A stretch of 64,000 nucleotides of DNA from Caprimulgus europaeus (GCA_907165065.1 OU015530.1:48407465-48471464), one strand, 5' to 3'; shown: positions 27,701 through 42,189, counted from the first letter of the stretch. The notes: generated by a model from the sequence alone, not told the origin. Program-made: numbers and translations.

Positions 27701-30700
27701 TTAATCAAAATAAAAAGGAATCAGATGGTTGTTCTACATGGAGTGTAGATGCATGAATCAATACTTAAGATCAAAAAATCCTAAGCATTACCAGATGAAA
27801 CATGCCCCAAAATGAGGCTTTTTCACTATACCTCCTTTCCTTGGCTTTCTCTCTTACTCTGTGGTTGGCAAATATTCTTGTGCTGCAATTGGTAAGTTTG
27901 AATGGGATGTATTTCATTTAACTTTAGCTGCTGAGTTCAGTCCTAGTCAGTGGATGTGGATAGAATAATCCCTGGAGATTCCTATTTTATAAGCCTATTT
28001 TAGGATCCAGTGAATCACCAGCTGAAGGTGCCTGTCTCTTATTGCTGATTCTAGAGGAAGCGTCAATCATTTCTGCAGAGCAAATGTCAAGCATATATTT
28101 GGCTAAAATTAAGTATCATGAATCTGATCTCAGGACCAAATTAAAAAAAGTCCACACCTTCATTTCCAGAGTGCAACAGGGGGAAATTTAGAGTTACTTG
28201 ACAAGTGAAATCTGTAAAATCCCATCTACCCATGTAGGCATTGGAGTAGCCCTGGGTGTGAAGCCTCCAGGAGCTCAGGTGGCTGCGGTCCCGCTGCCCG
28301 AAGGACCTCCCAGCCCTCCTTCCAGCATTGGAGCTCTGCCTTCCTCCCTTTGAATACACATCTCACCAGGCATCTGCACTCATTCTTTTAATGTGTTTAT
28401 GGTCCCCATAACGATAAACTGACAATTACCTTGGCACTGCCACTTACTGTTGATCTGTTGCTTTCGTGTTTACAGGTGACCTTTGCCCTACAGAGTTTCA
28501 GAAAAGAACTTGCTTAGTTCACTACCATTTAGTGTATCTACTTGCTTTATTTCCCAAGGTATTTATTTTGTTGAGATTTTGATTTTTATGGCACCTTGTC
28601 ACCTAATTTTTGATATTGTGTAGAACTGAGAGGGCCACTTGACATGAGTTGCTATGACGGTTAGCTAACACAGGTTCTTCCGTTTTCATTAGATGGCTAT
28701 TTAAATGCCTTTAATAGTTTTGCAAGCACTACCTCTTTTTCTTCTTCCCTGTTGGCTGCTTTTCATTTCCAACACAGGCATTTATTTTTCTGTAAGATAC
28801 CAAAGACGTAAGTGCTGGCAGTGGATTGCTGTGGGAGCTTGCACAGAGAGGATTATCCTGGCAAACTTCAAACTCTTCCTTTTACTACTGGTAGGCAAAT
28901 GCCTTCTCTTTGGCCCCTGCTGCCATTTTGCATTAAAACAGTGGTAGGTGACAGCATCTCCTTCAAATCTTTCTGCTGTCCAGACAGTGCATTATAATTT
29001 GAGGCCTTAAGCATATAAAAAACAATTTTACTCTCTGATTACAAATTCCAAACTCATTCAATGAAATCTGTATAAAGAAAACAAGTCAACAGCCCTTTCT
29101 CCTAAACCCAAATTAATTAATTTTTATTTTATAGTGAAGCTAACCAATGTTCCAGAATATCTTGACTAAAAAATATAACGTGAAAAATGACCAAGGCTTG
29201 TTAAAATTGCGTCTCTGATGCATCTAGTATGCCTTCCACCTGAGAAGTGTGGTTATTTGACTCTGCTTTGGGTTTCTGTGTCTCCTACAGTAGATTTCTT
29301 TATGGTATAAATAATGTGAGAGAGAGAAACACAAAGTGCCACGTTAGGGCATAATACTCAAGGAAGTGATGTGGCAAAGCAACATTTGGGTTGAATTAAA
29401 TGATAGGTTATGCTTTCTAAGTACCTGGTGGGTTCCTCGGCCGGGAGTGTGGCAGTGAGCAGGCAGGGCTGGGGGGTGGCTGCCGCCCCGCTGCCCAGCA
29501 CTCAGAAGTGAAGCCCCCAGTGCTGCCTACGATGTGAAGAGCCTGGTGCAGAGGCTTGGGGCAGTGTGTGCTTGCAGGAACCTAACTGGGTGCAGAAGCT
29601 ACTCAAGAAAAGCTAAAATCTCTCTGAAGTGGGAATGAAGTTTCTGGACCTGTATAAAATACCATGATTCACAGTCTTGAAAGTAAAATATGTGATTTCT
29701 TTTCATGGTGGACTGTGAATAATTTTGATAACAGATCAATAAAGAGATTGAGTCGCATTTTGTTATTCTGGAATAAACCCAGGGTAAGTCAAATGCACTG
29801 AATGTTGTTGCTGTGCTGCAGTCGGAGGTGGTGTGAGTGGGGGGCCAGTACAGCGGTGGCCAGGGGCAGTCCCGTGACGTACCAGTTCTGCCTGGAAATA
29901 CTCTGATCGTGCATCTGGCAGCAAAGAGGTTAAATCCCTTCAGCTGGCTACCAGCAATCTGCTGGCAAGGAAATGAGTTTTCCAAAGTTTTGCATAACAG
30001 GACTGTTGAACAAGTATGTCTCGAAGCTGGTAAGGCAGAAAAGCTTTTGCCTTTAGCATTTCTGTCCTTTCAAAAACAATTTGAAAGCAGGGTGAAGCCT
30101 GGAAGGTTAAATACCTGCATGGTGAAGTGAAACATTAGCATTTTGATTGAAATATGAATGTTTCTGCTCTTAATTCCAGTGATTGGGGTGTTTATTGTAC
30201 CAACATCTGGCTTTTGTCTGTGTGTCCACAATACTGATGTAAGTTTATAATTTGTTTTCACTGCTTAATACTTTCATCCTCAAACTGATAACTTCTTTTT
30301 CCTCATCCTCTTGGGGTTATTAGATATTGCTGGGTTACTCTTTTTGCTGGACTTAGTTTGTCAGTTTAGCACTTTGAGAAGGAACCTCACTGGAAAATAA
30401 TGGTCTTATTTGAATGTCCAACATACTGGCCAGCCAGCACTTGTCTCATTAGGTCATCCTAGTCACTGCAGAGTGGATACAAACCCTGCGGCTCCTAATT
30501 CTTCTTGCTTTCTTCTTACATACGGACAAAGAAAAACTGAACAGGAGTATATCTTAGAGCAAGTTTTGCTTGAAATTGTGTAACACCAGATGTGTTACAA
30601 GGATACACAGAGACATTGATGCCAGAACTTGCTGAAAAATAGGAAAGGGTTAAATGAATGTGGAAAACCTAAATGAGACAGGATTACAAAAAAGACTAAG

Positions 30701-31851
30701 AAAAATACTATTATTGACCATATGATGGCTATAATAGATAATAATGTCAGCAGAAAATGCATAATGGAAAGAAATTGGTTTTGAAAAGGATACAGATAAA
30801 TGACAGAGTAAACAATATTAGCTTCTTCAGGAAAAAATACTCAGCTGTCCCAGCAGATAAAGCCACACTATGGGAAATAGCGATGGAAAGAATAAGAGGG
30901 ATAGGTGTTGGCATTTCAGAGTCTACTATCTAAAGGCCACAGTATGGCAGGGAGACCTGTCCGATGACTTCTGGGTTTCTGCAACTGGAAGAGATGTTCT
31001 GTGTTTCAGATACACATATTGGGTAATCCAGCAACATCTAAACTAGAAATGCATCCAGTGTTTTATGATCAGAAGAGCCCAGGCACCATTGTGCATCAGG
31101 AGTGCTGAAATGGTGCTTAGCTGAAATATTTACTGTGCTTGTATTTATTTCACCGAGCTATGAAAGCTATTTCTGTAGCTTGAGTTATTGATGTCACCTC
31201 CCACTGTTGGGATGTGGTAATGGCTTTCATGGGGGCACTGCTCGTACAAAGGGCTGTGCTTTTTGCATAAGTACAGACGCTGTGTAGGGAAATGTGGGAA
31301 TACAGGGGAGCGGGGAGCCGAGGGAGAGCTCTTATTGATTTCCACTCACAGGCTGCTGAACGCTGCGTGCAGGGCTGAGCCCCTGGAGAAACCTGCCCTG
31401 CCACATATGTATCAGTGGCTTTGACGTCCCAGTGTGGGGTAGGCAAAATCAGGGAGTGCTTGGAAAGGGCAGAGCCTTTGCTCCTCCTCCCCTCCCACAC
31501 ATGGGTGCTCCCACTCTCCTCCATCCTGTTAAACTGCGACAATGAAAAGAAAAAAAAAATATATTAAAAAACAGATAAAAGTTGCAAATGGATCTGTGCT
31601 TTTCAAAGTGATGTATGGAGGGGGAGAAAAATGTGTTTAAATTTGAGTGTTAAGCTTTAAATCCAGGCTGGTGGGGGAAAGGTTGGGTGATGGGCTTGAG
31701 CAGCAGGGACGATGCCTCCCATCAGCTCTGCCTTTTCCTGTAGCAGCGGGGTCCAGCCCTGTGCCCAGAGCCTCACTCCATCACCTGGGAGGAGAAGTCC
31801 TTTCCACATGGCAGAACGGTTCCTGACAGAATGTCAAACTGAGTAAGATTT

Positions 31852-31872
31852 AAAAAAAAAAAAAAAAAAAAA
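31852..31872 (+). repeat. A21 homopolymer
   Basis: Twenty-one A, the longest A run in the window. The GC-richer sequence just upstream (31690-31830) might be a retroposed transcript, but I see no target-site duplication and no recognisable gene. Confidence 0.9.
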
Positions 31873-34800
31873 GTCACAGGTATTTTTGCCAGGTAAACAT
31901 TTCTTAGGCTTTCTGTTTTCAACTAAAAATAAAGGGGTTTGGTTTTGATTTTTCCCAGCTGGCAGAACACTCTCTGACCAGCTGTACACTTTACACTAGA
32001 TCGAGTAACATCAGAGTCTTGCCGAATTGGACTGAAACAAAAGTGCCTGGCTGTGAAGCACTGCTCGTGTGACTTTGAAACACAAGGTTAAACATAGAGG
32101 TTTCTTCAGTGACACTTTCACTATATTGAAAGAGTTTCCTGAGTAAGTTTGTTGCTTTTAAAGGTACTTAAAAACATGAGAGAGGCTACAATTTTTCGAT
32201 ATCATTGCATCAGTTAAATGTGGAGCTACATGAAAATTTACATTTATTTTCAAATTTGGATGGAAATAGGATGGTGGAAGCAGTCTTTGATGCATAATAA
32301 GCCTGTATTTTTGCAAATAGGCAAAGGGTTTTGAACCGAGCTTTGTATGTATTTTGAAGTGGGAATGACTCTGGGGGGTGGGGAATTGTCCAGAAGACTC
32401 TGTCTGGGCCATATCAGAAATCCTCAGCTTGCAAGTGTTTGCTTTGGCTGTGGAGAGTTGTCGGAGCATCTGGATCTACACAGTTATCAGTACCAGCTTT
32501 CAGCGGGGAACACGTGGTGCTTCTGTAGAGAATTAATGCATCTGTTCCAAAGAACATATTTCCTAACCTTGAGGAAGGTGCTTTTTGTTGCTTTCAAACC
32601 TCATGAATGAGGGGGAGCCTTTTAATTACACATACTCTCCATTTTCTTATATTCACCCTAATCCCTTTAGTAATATCATCTACATTTTAATAGCTTAAAG
32701 ACTGTTTACGTGGATTTTCTACTGTTGTGTGAGCCCCGTCTCTTCTGTGATAGAAAATAGCTACTGTCCTCTACCAGTGCTGTTGCAGAAAGGACAGGGC
32801 AAAAATGGGCATGGGTGCTAGAACAGGACAGGGAAATGGGTCTGAAGAGTCCCTTGACCCCTGTGGTCAGCTGGCTTCCTTCCTAAGAGGACATTTCCTC
32901 TAAAAAAATGTATAAGAACAGTTTCTTCAGGTTTGTGTGTGTAGGAGGAGACATGGTAGTGTTACAGAGGAATTGAGGGAAAGGTTTGCTCTGAATTAGT
33001 GTTTCTCTTCACTGAAGCTTCTATAGGATTCTTTGGAATTACGTTCGAATGGAATGTTTCTAAACAGGCCAAAGAGGTCAAAAAGTGTAGAGCAGCGTGA
33101 TGGACAGGGGGAGAGCAGAGTAAATATTTTGTAGACTTTTCTAATTAAAAATCTGTTGTACAGAATACTTTGGGCTGTGGGGTACTGCACACCATGGCCT
33201 GTGTTGACTTTTCAGCCCTGGTATGTGTATGTTTTTTCCTTTCTAATAAAACAGAAGTCTTAATATAATAATGACATTGTAATTTCTTACCATTTATTTA
33301 TGTTTAAATGGACAGAAGATTTGGAGCACAAATATCTTGGCGGTTAGTGGGAAGAGAAACATTAAATTTAATAAGCTGTGCTCAGTAGAAGGAAGAATAA
33401 ATTCAATATTCATGTTACCGTAAATATAACTTTTAACAATACACTTGCTATATGTACAGACCTAGGCAGACATAAATTGAGCAATGCTATGTAGCACTCA
33501 CCATAAATATAATAAACATCCACACGAAAAAGTGTGTTGAAAAGAGGGGTAGAAATTTGAGAGAGGGATATATATGCAAATACAACAGCACTGTCCTGCT
33601 GTAATGAAGTATTGTCATATAGAGTGAAGAAATATATTGCTACCACTTTCCCAAGAATCTTCTTTCTTAACCAGTCTAAAGACATATATGCAGCTGCCAA
33701 CTTGAAGAAATAAAGATTTATATTGCTTTTATATTGTAACTTCTAAGAAAAAGCTTTTTATTGCAGTGTGGGGAAGGGAGGACAATAAGTTCTAAGCCAC
33801 CATTTTAATAATTTTAGTTTTCAGTATAGAAAGCTGTAGATGAATTTTGCAGTGTTGCTACCCAAAAATGCAGACTTCTGCTTTTGAGTGTCACTGGCAA
33901 AGCAGTAGGGTGAAGTGAACAAAGAAGATCAAAGAGAAGTATGAGAGTTTATTTCAGAGACGTCCAGAGAAATAGTGGGGTTTAAAAATTTTATTAACAA
34001 TGACCTGAAATAAGCTTAACTAATTTGGGTCCCTATCTTGAAAATAATTTCATGCATGCTTAACCTCAGTCATGTTTGTTGTCAGCTAATTACCTCTGTT
34101 TACAAACTATTAAGCTAGCGTAGAATGTTTGCAAAATGAACACAATAGAAAAATTGATTAAAAACAAAGATATGTTAATGTGAGAAATTAGACAGCTACA
34201 CAAACTATAAATGTTATTTCATCTTTTAGCACTTGCAATTTCAGGAGATGTCAATTCCATATCTTTTCAGCCACTGTTGAATTTGATGAAACCTATTCTG
34301 TACCTGGAGGAATTAATTAAAAAAACCCAAATAATCTTGTTGTAAGTTGGTGGAGGAATAATGAACTTAAATAAAAATTGCAGTAAATTAAGGAGACCCA
34401 GTAATATTTTGGCTCAAGGCAGGAGTAGAGTTTTGACTCAAGGTTTGACATGAGCCTTACTGATGCTTGGCTTATCACTGGCTATTTGAATATATGTTAC
34501 ATTGAAGTCATTAAGTTCAAGTACCACACACAAAAAGAATAAGTAGCAGCATGACAATTAACAGTTTTAAAGAATTCATAGCAATGCTCAGTGAATAAAG
34601 CACTGGCTTTTAAAATCAAAACCAGAAATCTTGAGCTGTGACTTCTAAAATAACATTTAGTTCAATCAGGCTTAAATAAAGTTTTGAAATTGCAAAGATA
34701 GGTAAGCCAGGTGGAAGGTAGAACCAAAGACTGTAGTTCTCTTCCACTCATCATTTTCTTGCTAATGGAGAGCAGATCCTTTTGGGGGTGGGATTGATGA

Positions 34801-37800
34801 TGATACATAGGTGTTATAAAGCAAAACAATAACAGAAGAACCAGAGGCACTGTCTATTTTTGCCTTTGAGTAATTGACCTCTGTGGAAGTCATGCATGTT
34901 AAACTGCAGAAGCAAGCGTGTCGTGGATGTCAAGGTCACTGTTTGGTGGCACAGCTGGCACTGCCATGTGACTGTGACAAACGCCTGGGTTTGTATTCTC
35001 TCTAAATTGTTTTCTTGCAAGTTAACTTGTTTTCTGTCAGTTTTCTTGGTGGGCAAGAGCTAGACTGAAAAGACCTTTCATCTGAAAGCGAGTTGGAAGT
35101 ACGGTTTTAGGGAGAGTGACTGATGGAGGCTGTGTCGCGTATCAGGACTTCTGTCGTGGTAGTTCCTGAGGGCTGCTGAGCAGATCCAGCTGGAGCAGGG
35201 AGCAGCCCTTGCAGGGAAGTTTGGAAGTGAATCCTTTCCACTGCATATATGCTCATCTGCTCTGTTTCGCTCCAGAATTGAATGAACACAAATTTAAATG
35301 TTCCCAAACTTACAGCTTTTGTGTGATTTCAGTACAGAAACCGGACATAGCACAGATTGAATAAATCAGGTTCAGGTTTGTCAGAAAAGGACTGCAGACC
35401 TTTGGTTAGCCTCATCTCAATTTTGAGTTCATCAGTATCAATGCAAAAGAAGTCAGGGAGATTTTGGATGTTGTTGATCAGGATTCCCATGAGTTTAATT
35501 CTACTGAATTAATGTCTGCTGTACACAGGAGCTGAATTAGAGCGATCGCCTGTCGTTGCTGTGCTGCCCCTTATTTGATGGATTTGCCCCTTAGGTCACT
35601 GAGTTTTCCCTGCTGCTGCTACCTGTCAAATGGGGAAAGCAAAAGCAACCCACCCAGAAGAAATAAAAGCAAATATAAGATATGCAAATATAATACATTT
35701 GGTATACAAATGCCAAATGGATGTTCTCGCTAGGGAGAAGCACAGGGAAAAGCCAAAGGCAGAAAAACAATTAGAAAAATCTTGTGATGATTCCCCAGTT
35801 TCTATCTCAGCTCCTGAAGGTGGGAACTCTTCTAACACAACTGGGCATTGCTGGACTTCGGGTTATGGGGTTTTCATGCCCACCTAATTCTTCTTTCTCT
35901 CATTTTCCATTGGACATTTCTGATAGTTTGGGATTTTTTTCTGAGGAGGTTTTGGGAAGGCAGAGGTCTCCTTGCTTTGCCTCTAAACAATACTGCAGGG
36001 AGCAGCTCCAGTCCTCATTTGCTTCAGTACACAACTCCTCCCTGTGTTTTTATTCCATGGTGCAACTCCTCAAAGCTGCAGCCACGAGGGACCAGAACTG
36101 GCCAAATCCCACTGGTGACATCAGGCACTCACAGTGGGACTGGGAGCTGGTGTTTTCCTCTTTTTCTCCATGCCCTCAGCAAAGGCAGCTGACCCAGAGG
36201 CTCGGCAAGCTGACTGGGCTTCTGTTTGGGAAAGGTCGTGCCACCAACAGGCACACTGGGGCTCTGTCTCATGTGACAGGGAGGGAGAAACCTGCGCTGG
36301 GTCACAGGGAGCCATCAGTTTGGGGATGATGAAGGCAGCATTGTTCCCAAGCAAAAGCTAGCGTTTCTCTGGCCTGTGGTTCAATGTTCCCCGCCATACG
36401 TGATGGGGGAGCTTTGCATTCCTGACAGGGCGGTTCCATCCCTCACTTATCATGCTCTCAGTTAAATGTAGGCTCTGGAGAAAGGACCATCCTTCCTGGT
36501 TGCAGAAAGCTGCAAATTACACCTCGCCTTTGCTAAAAAGCTCCATTGTGTTCTAAACTGGCAAACCACCCAGCTCAAATAAGCTTTAATTTCTCATAGG
36601 ACCCTATTGTTACCCTGTGGTAAAAGCTACTGTGGGAAATTTCCATAATAATGACTGAAATTCTTGCCTGCTCAGCAGCAGCAGGAGCAGGGACTGTCTT
36701 GCTGGAGCTGGCTGACCATCTCCTGCCATGTCATGTTTGGTGCTTGGGCTCCTTTGCTTCTCCCTGGCCCCTTACTTGTGTATGTCTGTGTTGCTGGTCT
36801 TCTTCCCCCAGTTTGCGGGGCTGGAACGTGAGGGCTGCGCTGAAGCTCAATAAGGAAGGATTTCTGGGGATGTGTTTGGTACCCTGAACGAGGCATGAGG
36901 CAGGTAAGGGTGCTGGGTAGTGCTGAAGGAGCAAAACCAGGTGCCTCATCTCTGATCTTGGTGGAAGTGAGCCCTGTTGCGTGCTGTTATCCCATCTGTC
37001 CCTGTCACTGTGCCGGAGCTCGTGCCCTGACCCTGTACACCCAGCGCTGGAACGCGGCTGGAGACTGATGTTCTGCAGCCGCTGCCGGAGGTGCTGCAGG
37101 CTTCACAGGCACAAGGCACTACACTTCTTGTTTAATTTAAGTTCCCAGCAGAACAGCCACATGTGCACACACAAGTGTACAGCAAAAGCATGCACCAATG
37201 TTTGCTGGGCTGGCTGGAAAGCCTCGGTGGGGCTCTGCCGCGCGCCTTGCGAGGCCCCGGTTGTCACTGTGGGGAGAGGTGCCCAGACCTGCTCCCGGCA
37301 CAGCACTTGGAGGGGAAGAGGGAAATTGCAGTTTCTGAACGTTTATTGAAGCAATTGTAGAGCTTTAGATGTTGTGGAAATACATGGACGGCACACAAAT
37401 TTATTTTTTAATTTCAATGTGTACTAGTTGATTTTTCCCTCCTCCAAATTCCTGGGCTTCATTTTGACTCCATGGTCATCTCTGTCTACAGAAGGTTCCG
37501 TTCTTCACCATGTAAAATTGCAGCAGGTATTCCCATCTTAACATTTGATTGCAGTGAACCACATGTAAGAAGGGTTAGTGACTATCTGACATACTTTTAC
37601 ACCTTTTTCTGTGTTAGGTAAGGGGTTATTTTTATTGCATTGCAATAAAAAGGCAGAAATTGTGTGGGCAAATTAATGTTTCCAAAACAACTGTGAAACC
37701 ATAACCTTCTATTTTAGTCTTGCATGGAAATGGGGGAGGTCAAAATTTCTGAAGAGTCATTTAACTTCACATTTCTGAAACCGTTGACTCAAAAAAGTTT

Positions 37801-40235
37801 ATTTAAAACATTTATTTTAATTGCTTACTTATCCAGATGTCTTCCTGTAATAACTCCCCATTTTTTTTTGATTCAGAGATGCAGAGAGAAACCTTTGCAT
37901 GGTTTCACCTTTTGTTTCTTGGTAGATGTTAGTCATGAGACATTTTGGAAATGCTTTACCATTTTGTTTCTGAAGTGTAGGCTGGAAATCCTGCTTCAGT
38001 GTCTGATAAATGCATGCTCTCCATTTTAAACCTTCTAGACAAATATTTTTGTAATGCTTTATAACTGTCTTTTGCCTGGTTAAAAACTTTAATGTTTCGG
38101 ACTGTAACCTTGTTACTACTCTCTGGCATATTTTTGTTAAAATCTTAAATCAAGTGCAGCCTGGAAAATCACTCACTGTCTTAACAAGAAAACCCAGGAC
38201 TGGGATTTTAGGTTTCTGTCTTTGTTTTTCAAAATAAAGCTCTTGAACTTGGCAGTAGTTTTAGTTTCTGTTTTATTTTAGTTGCCCATTCCTCTGTGGC
38301 TTGTATTTTATGCTCTCAAGTAAAACGTAAAAGGTCTTGGCAAACAATATCAAACTAATCTATATATTCTGGAAATATTCCAGATCCCATGGAGTTCAAG
38401 TTTGTGAGGTGCACCAGTTTAAGTTCTGTAACGCAGAAATATTTCATCCTTGTCCACACCATCTATCCTACATGCAGGAAGGAGATGTAGTATTTTTTTT
38501 TAAGTACTGTAATACCAGAGAAACCTAACTGGTAACTAACTCCTTTTAGTTCCAATCTTTCCAGTCTCAGATAACTCTGAGCATGCATCTGTGCTCCCTG
38601 AACATGCTCACTCTGAGCTGTTTATATTCAACTCTTTCCCTTTTTTGAATAGTTCTGCCCTCAGCAGCTCACACAGTATTTCTGCGGGCACTGGCACAGG
38701 CAGCCAGATGCAGATACTTGAACTCATTCTTAATCTGCAGTAGAGTACGTTTGCATGCAGGTGTGAAGGCTTCTGAACTTCCAGAAAACTAAAAAACCAT
38801 GTCAGTGGGTTGTGTAAAGCAGCAAGGGAAGGATTTCCTTCCCTTGTCAGAGCTTTGTTTTGAATCAGTGGTACCCAAGAAGCCCCTTCTGCGCATATTG
38901 CAGGGCTCCATATGCCTGCTTAAGAAAATTATACTTTCCTCAGTGCTGCCTGCTTCAAAAACCAATATAAATTCTTACAGGTTTGCTAGGTTTTTTTGTT
39001 TTAAACAGAAATTGTAACAGCAGAAAAAAAGGCTTTCCCAGCTCTCTCTTGTTTTTAGAAACAGCAAGGACATTTGCTCATGGGATGCCTTCGTGAGATG
39101 TGGGACTACCCGTACTAGTGATCCTGTGTGTGAGCATTTTGGAGGCAGTGCGGCTAAATTTATCCTGAGCCATCTTCTAGCTCAGTGGTGAGGGACAGGG
39201 GGACTTCCAGACTGGCTACCCACTATATTTAACCACTTTTTAGGGTTTTTTTTCCTTTTTCTCCCAACCTTCTGACCAGTTCCCTGGGTGTTTTTCCCCC
39301 AGAGTGGTCACGCTCTCTGTCCGCAGGCATCTTTCAGAGGCGCTGCTGTGTCGGCTCCGGAGTCTTCCCCACAGACTTCAAAGGGCCTTTTAGAAGCCTC
39401 TTGAAGTTTAAGGACTTGAACTGTTTTCCAACAGCCTTGAAATCCTTTTATAATTGACTCAGCTGATTTTTTTTCTTTAGTGGAGGGAAGAAAGGCATGG
39501 GTAGGGTAAATGTGTAGCAGTGATAGAAACTGCAGATGATCCAGCTTCCACTACTGCGCCATCAGTCTAGTTGTGCACTCAGCAGAGGTTGTGCAAGTGT
39601 TAAAGACACTCCCTGCACTGGAGTCTTTGAGTGTCCTCACAGCTTCGGTCATGCACAGAGAATGCAACCACCTCCATTTTATGCTGATGAAGTCTTCACA
39701 TCAGCCTGTGTTTTATATAAATGCAAATACCTACAATCAAGCCAATTATATGTTGCACTTTCAATATCCTTTGTGGGGTGACCTGTCACAGCCGCCACAC
39801 TGAGATCAGCTGAAGCTGTCATGTGCTTTAGTGACTGACAAGAGTCACATGGGAAATGTTGTTTTTTAATTGAAAACTCATTTTACAGAATTAGTACTGC
39901 AGTTCAAAAGATTTCTCATGATTACTGGTGCGTGTGTCTCACCTTCACAAGCCTTTGTTTCATGGATTAAATCAACTTCATACTGTTGACAACTGCACAG
40001 GAAATTTTTTTTCCTGGAATATCTATTTTTGAATTTAAAACTTAAAATAAGTAGGTCATACCCAGCTTACTGTTTAGAATGCTTATATATATATTTAAAA
40101 ATACACTAAATTATTTAGTTATGAAGTAAGATGAAACACAAGATGTCAGGGGAAAAAAAATCTAATTACCTGGAGTGTCAACCAAGGAAGCTTTGAATTG
40201 CTTGTCTTTTAAATTAGGATCCTGCAGCTTCAAGA

Positions 40236-40262
40236 ATATGTTCATATATAAAATGAACATAT
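40236..40262. repeat. Perfect 10-bp inverted repeat with 7-base loop
   Basis: atatgttcat (40236-40245) pairs with atgaacatat (40253-40262) around atataaa. The stem is too short for a microRNA precursor. Confidence 0.8.
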
Positions 40263-41219
40263 CTGCTAGTTTAGACCACAGATATACTGTGTGATTAATA
40301 TGTCCTTTAGTTTATATTTTCCTTAATTTGCCAAAAATACCCGTGCTGGTGCTTTACGTGCATAAACACAAACCATACAAACGTAGCAGGATTCCTGTGC
40401 CTAATTCATGTGACTTGTCTTTTGCTTAATGAGACGACTGTGCCCAAAATGACATGAATAGCCACGCATCCCTCCAACTCTCCACTTCTTGGCAGACTGA
40501 AAGCTTGAATTACATCATCTCCAAGGGAAGAGGAGAAGTTATTTCCTTGTGGAGAAAGACTGCTGTTTGTTCCTGCTCCTTCTTAAACTGAGTCCTGGCC
40601 GTTTGACATCGGTAACCACGTAGCCACATGACTCATTTCTTTTCACCACTGACCTCACACACACTGATAAGGAGAGATGATGGAGGAGGCCCCAGGTGAC
40701 AACCTTCTCTTGCACTTCAAACAGCACCTGAGATCCACTTAGCAATGATTCAGCTGGTATCTGCTAGGGGCTGCCAGCTTCTTGATGAGACTGCTGGGTC
40801 AATGGCAGTTGATTTTTATCCATTTTAAGGAGATTAGCCTGTGCAAACAGCAGCTTCTGCACTGTGCCCCTGGCTGGAAGCAGGTTCAGTAGGAGAGAGG
40901 AGCCAGTGGATCTGAGAACACCACCACAACAGCTGTACTGCATTGCTGAAATCCTTCATCTCATCAGTGACCTGTCCCTGCTCCATCACCCACCAGTTAT
41001 GGATGATTAGGGCAAAAATACAGCACAAGTAGGGTATAATGTGATTCTGCCCCTCATGTAACCTCCTAGTTTCTGGAAGTTAAAGGCATAAGTCAGAGTC
41101 ATGTCTGCTCCAACCTATGTCTGGACCTCCTTTTTCTGTAGATCACATTTTGCAGCTAATCTTGCTGTTGTCCTTTACAACATGCTGGAGCAGTCAGTTC
41201 CCTACAAGAGTTATATGCT

Positions 41220-41680
41220 GTGTAGAAAAGTATCTCTCTTCAATTTCTTTTTAAATCTGCTGCTTAATAATTTCCTTGGGGTGCCCATTTCTCCTGTTTT
41301 GTTAAATGGGAAACGGTTGTATCACCACGTATCTGCTATTCATGATTATATAGAAATCTATCATATCTTCTGGAGGGAACTTAATCTTCATAGACTTGGA
41401 ATATACAGAAATGTTTCCACAGGTCTCTTCACCCTCACTGTTGTTATCTCCCTGATACATCCTCTCTAAGTGAGGTGACTACCCCTAAGTAGACTGCAGG
41501 ATGAGGCTCACTACAAATTTGTGTTGTAGATATGAGGCTCCTAATGATTCCTACTATCTGTTTGCTTTTGATTTGTGGTTATATTTCATAGGCTTAAGCC
41601 AAATAATTCACACATTTTTCTCTTCTTGAACCACAGTAGGTACATTATTATATAAAAGAGATGAGTAGAGACCATTTTTC
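41220..41680 (-). mobile_element. Ancient CR1-clade LINE fragment (reptile-wide type)
   Basis: Several stretches line up in order with the C-terminal third of ORF2 of an old CR1-clade LINE common in turtles and crocodilians, in reverse orientation. They are the segment ttaataatttccttggggtg near 41262, the segment around tcatgattatatagaaatct at 41340 (minus reading EDMIDFYIIM, matching the family's GDMIEVYKI), gtgaggtgactacccc near 41471, and aatgattcctactatctgtt near 41541. The copy is heavily diverged with frameshifts. The stretch between 41370 and 41470 is poorly matched. The family name is from memory; an L3-type LINE is an alternative. Confidence 0.68.
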
Positions 41681-41683
41681 ATG

Positions 41684-41697
41684 TTTTTTTTTTTTTT
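41684..41697. repeat. T14 homopolymer
   Basis: Fourteen T at the right edge of the ancient LINE fragment. Confidence 0.9.
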
Positions 41698-42189
41698 AAA
41701 TGATCTTTCACTAGCCTGTGTTGTTTACCACAGCTCAGTATTTAATGTTATTCTCAATGGAGGAGACATTTGAATGCAGCCTCTCGGGACAGGTCCTTTC
41801 TTCCTTTCTTGAGAGGTGTGAATCTCTATCATTAATGGATTTGTTCTTCATCCTGTAGCTTTTTTTCAACAAAAACATGAGTGAGATAGTACTGATATGC
41901 AACCAGGGCTACCTAAGAGCATTATCAGATATTAATCGAAAAGACCATGTAGGTCAGAAGGAACATCAGTGGGACCCAAGCAAGTGCCAGCCTCTATACC
42001 TGAAAAAGATGTACAATCTCAGTTCAACGTGAATTTTCTAAGCTGTCTTTTTTTGCTTGTGTGGAACAAGCTGTTTGCATAGCCTGGTGACCAGTGAAAG
42101 CAAGAAAGAGGGAACACAGGATCCACTTAATCTTTGGAAAGGAAGGAAAACATCATGTTCTCACAAATCTTCCACTTTTTTTTAAAGGA

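Larger units (their letters stand above)
16371..41219. other. Intronic sequence without recognised genes (about 25 kb)
   Basis: The longest stretch without a classifiable element. It holds simple repeats (21876-21906, 23450-23464, 24716-24729, 31852-31872), a 15-bp tandem duplication (23241-23270), AT-rich inverted repeats (19486-19543, 40236-40262), and GC-rich patches at about 29435-29500 and 37010-37310. The longest open frame in the whole window, 181 codons at 35784-36329 (+), lies here but has no recognisable domain. Confidence 0.55.

Noticed and set aside
31690-31872. Processed pseudogene ending in the A21 run
   Set aside because: No recognisable coding sequence upstream, no polyadenylation signal close by and no target-site duplication.
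40236-40262. MicroRNA precursor
   Set aside because: The 10-bp stem is far shorter than a pre-miRNA hairpin and the flanks do not extend the pairing.
41101-41469. 122-codon plus-strand frame with a membrane-like peptide
   Set aside because: It is the antisense of the ancient LINE fragment at 41220-41680, so the frame is not a gene.
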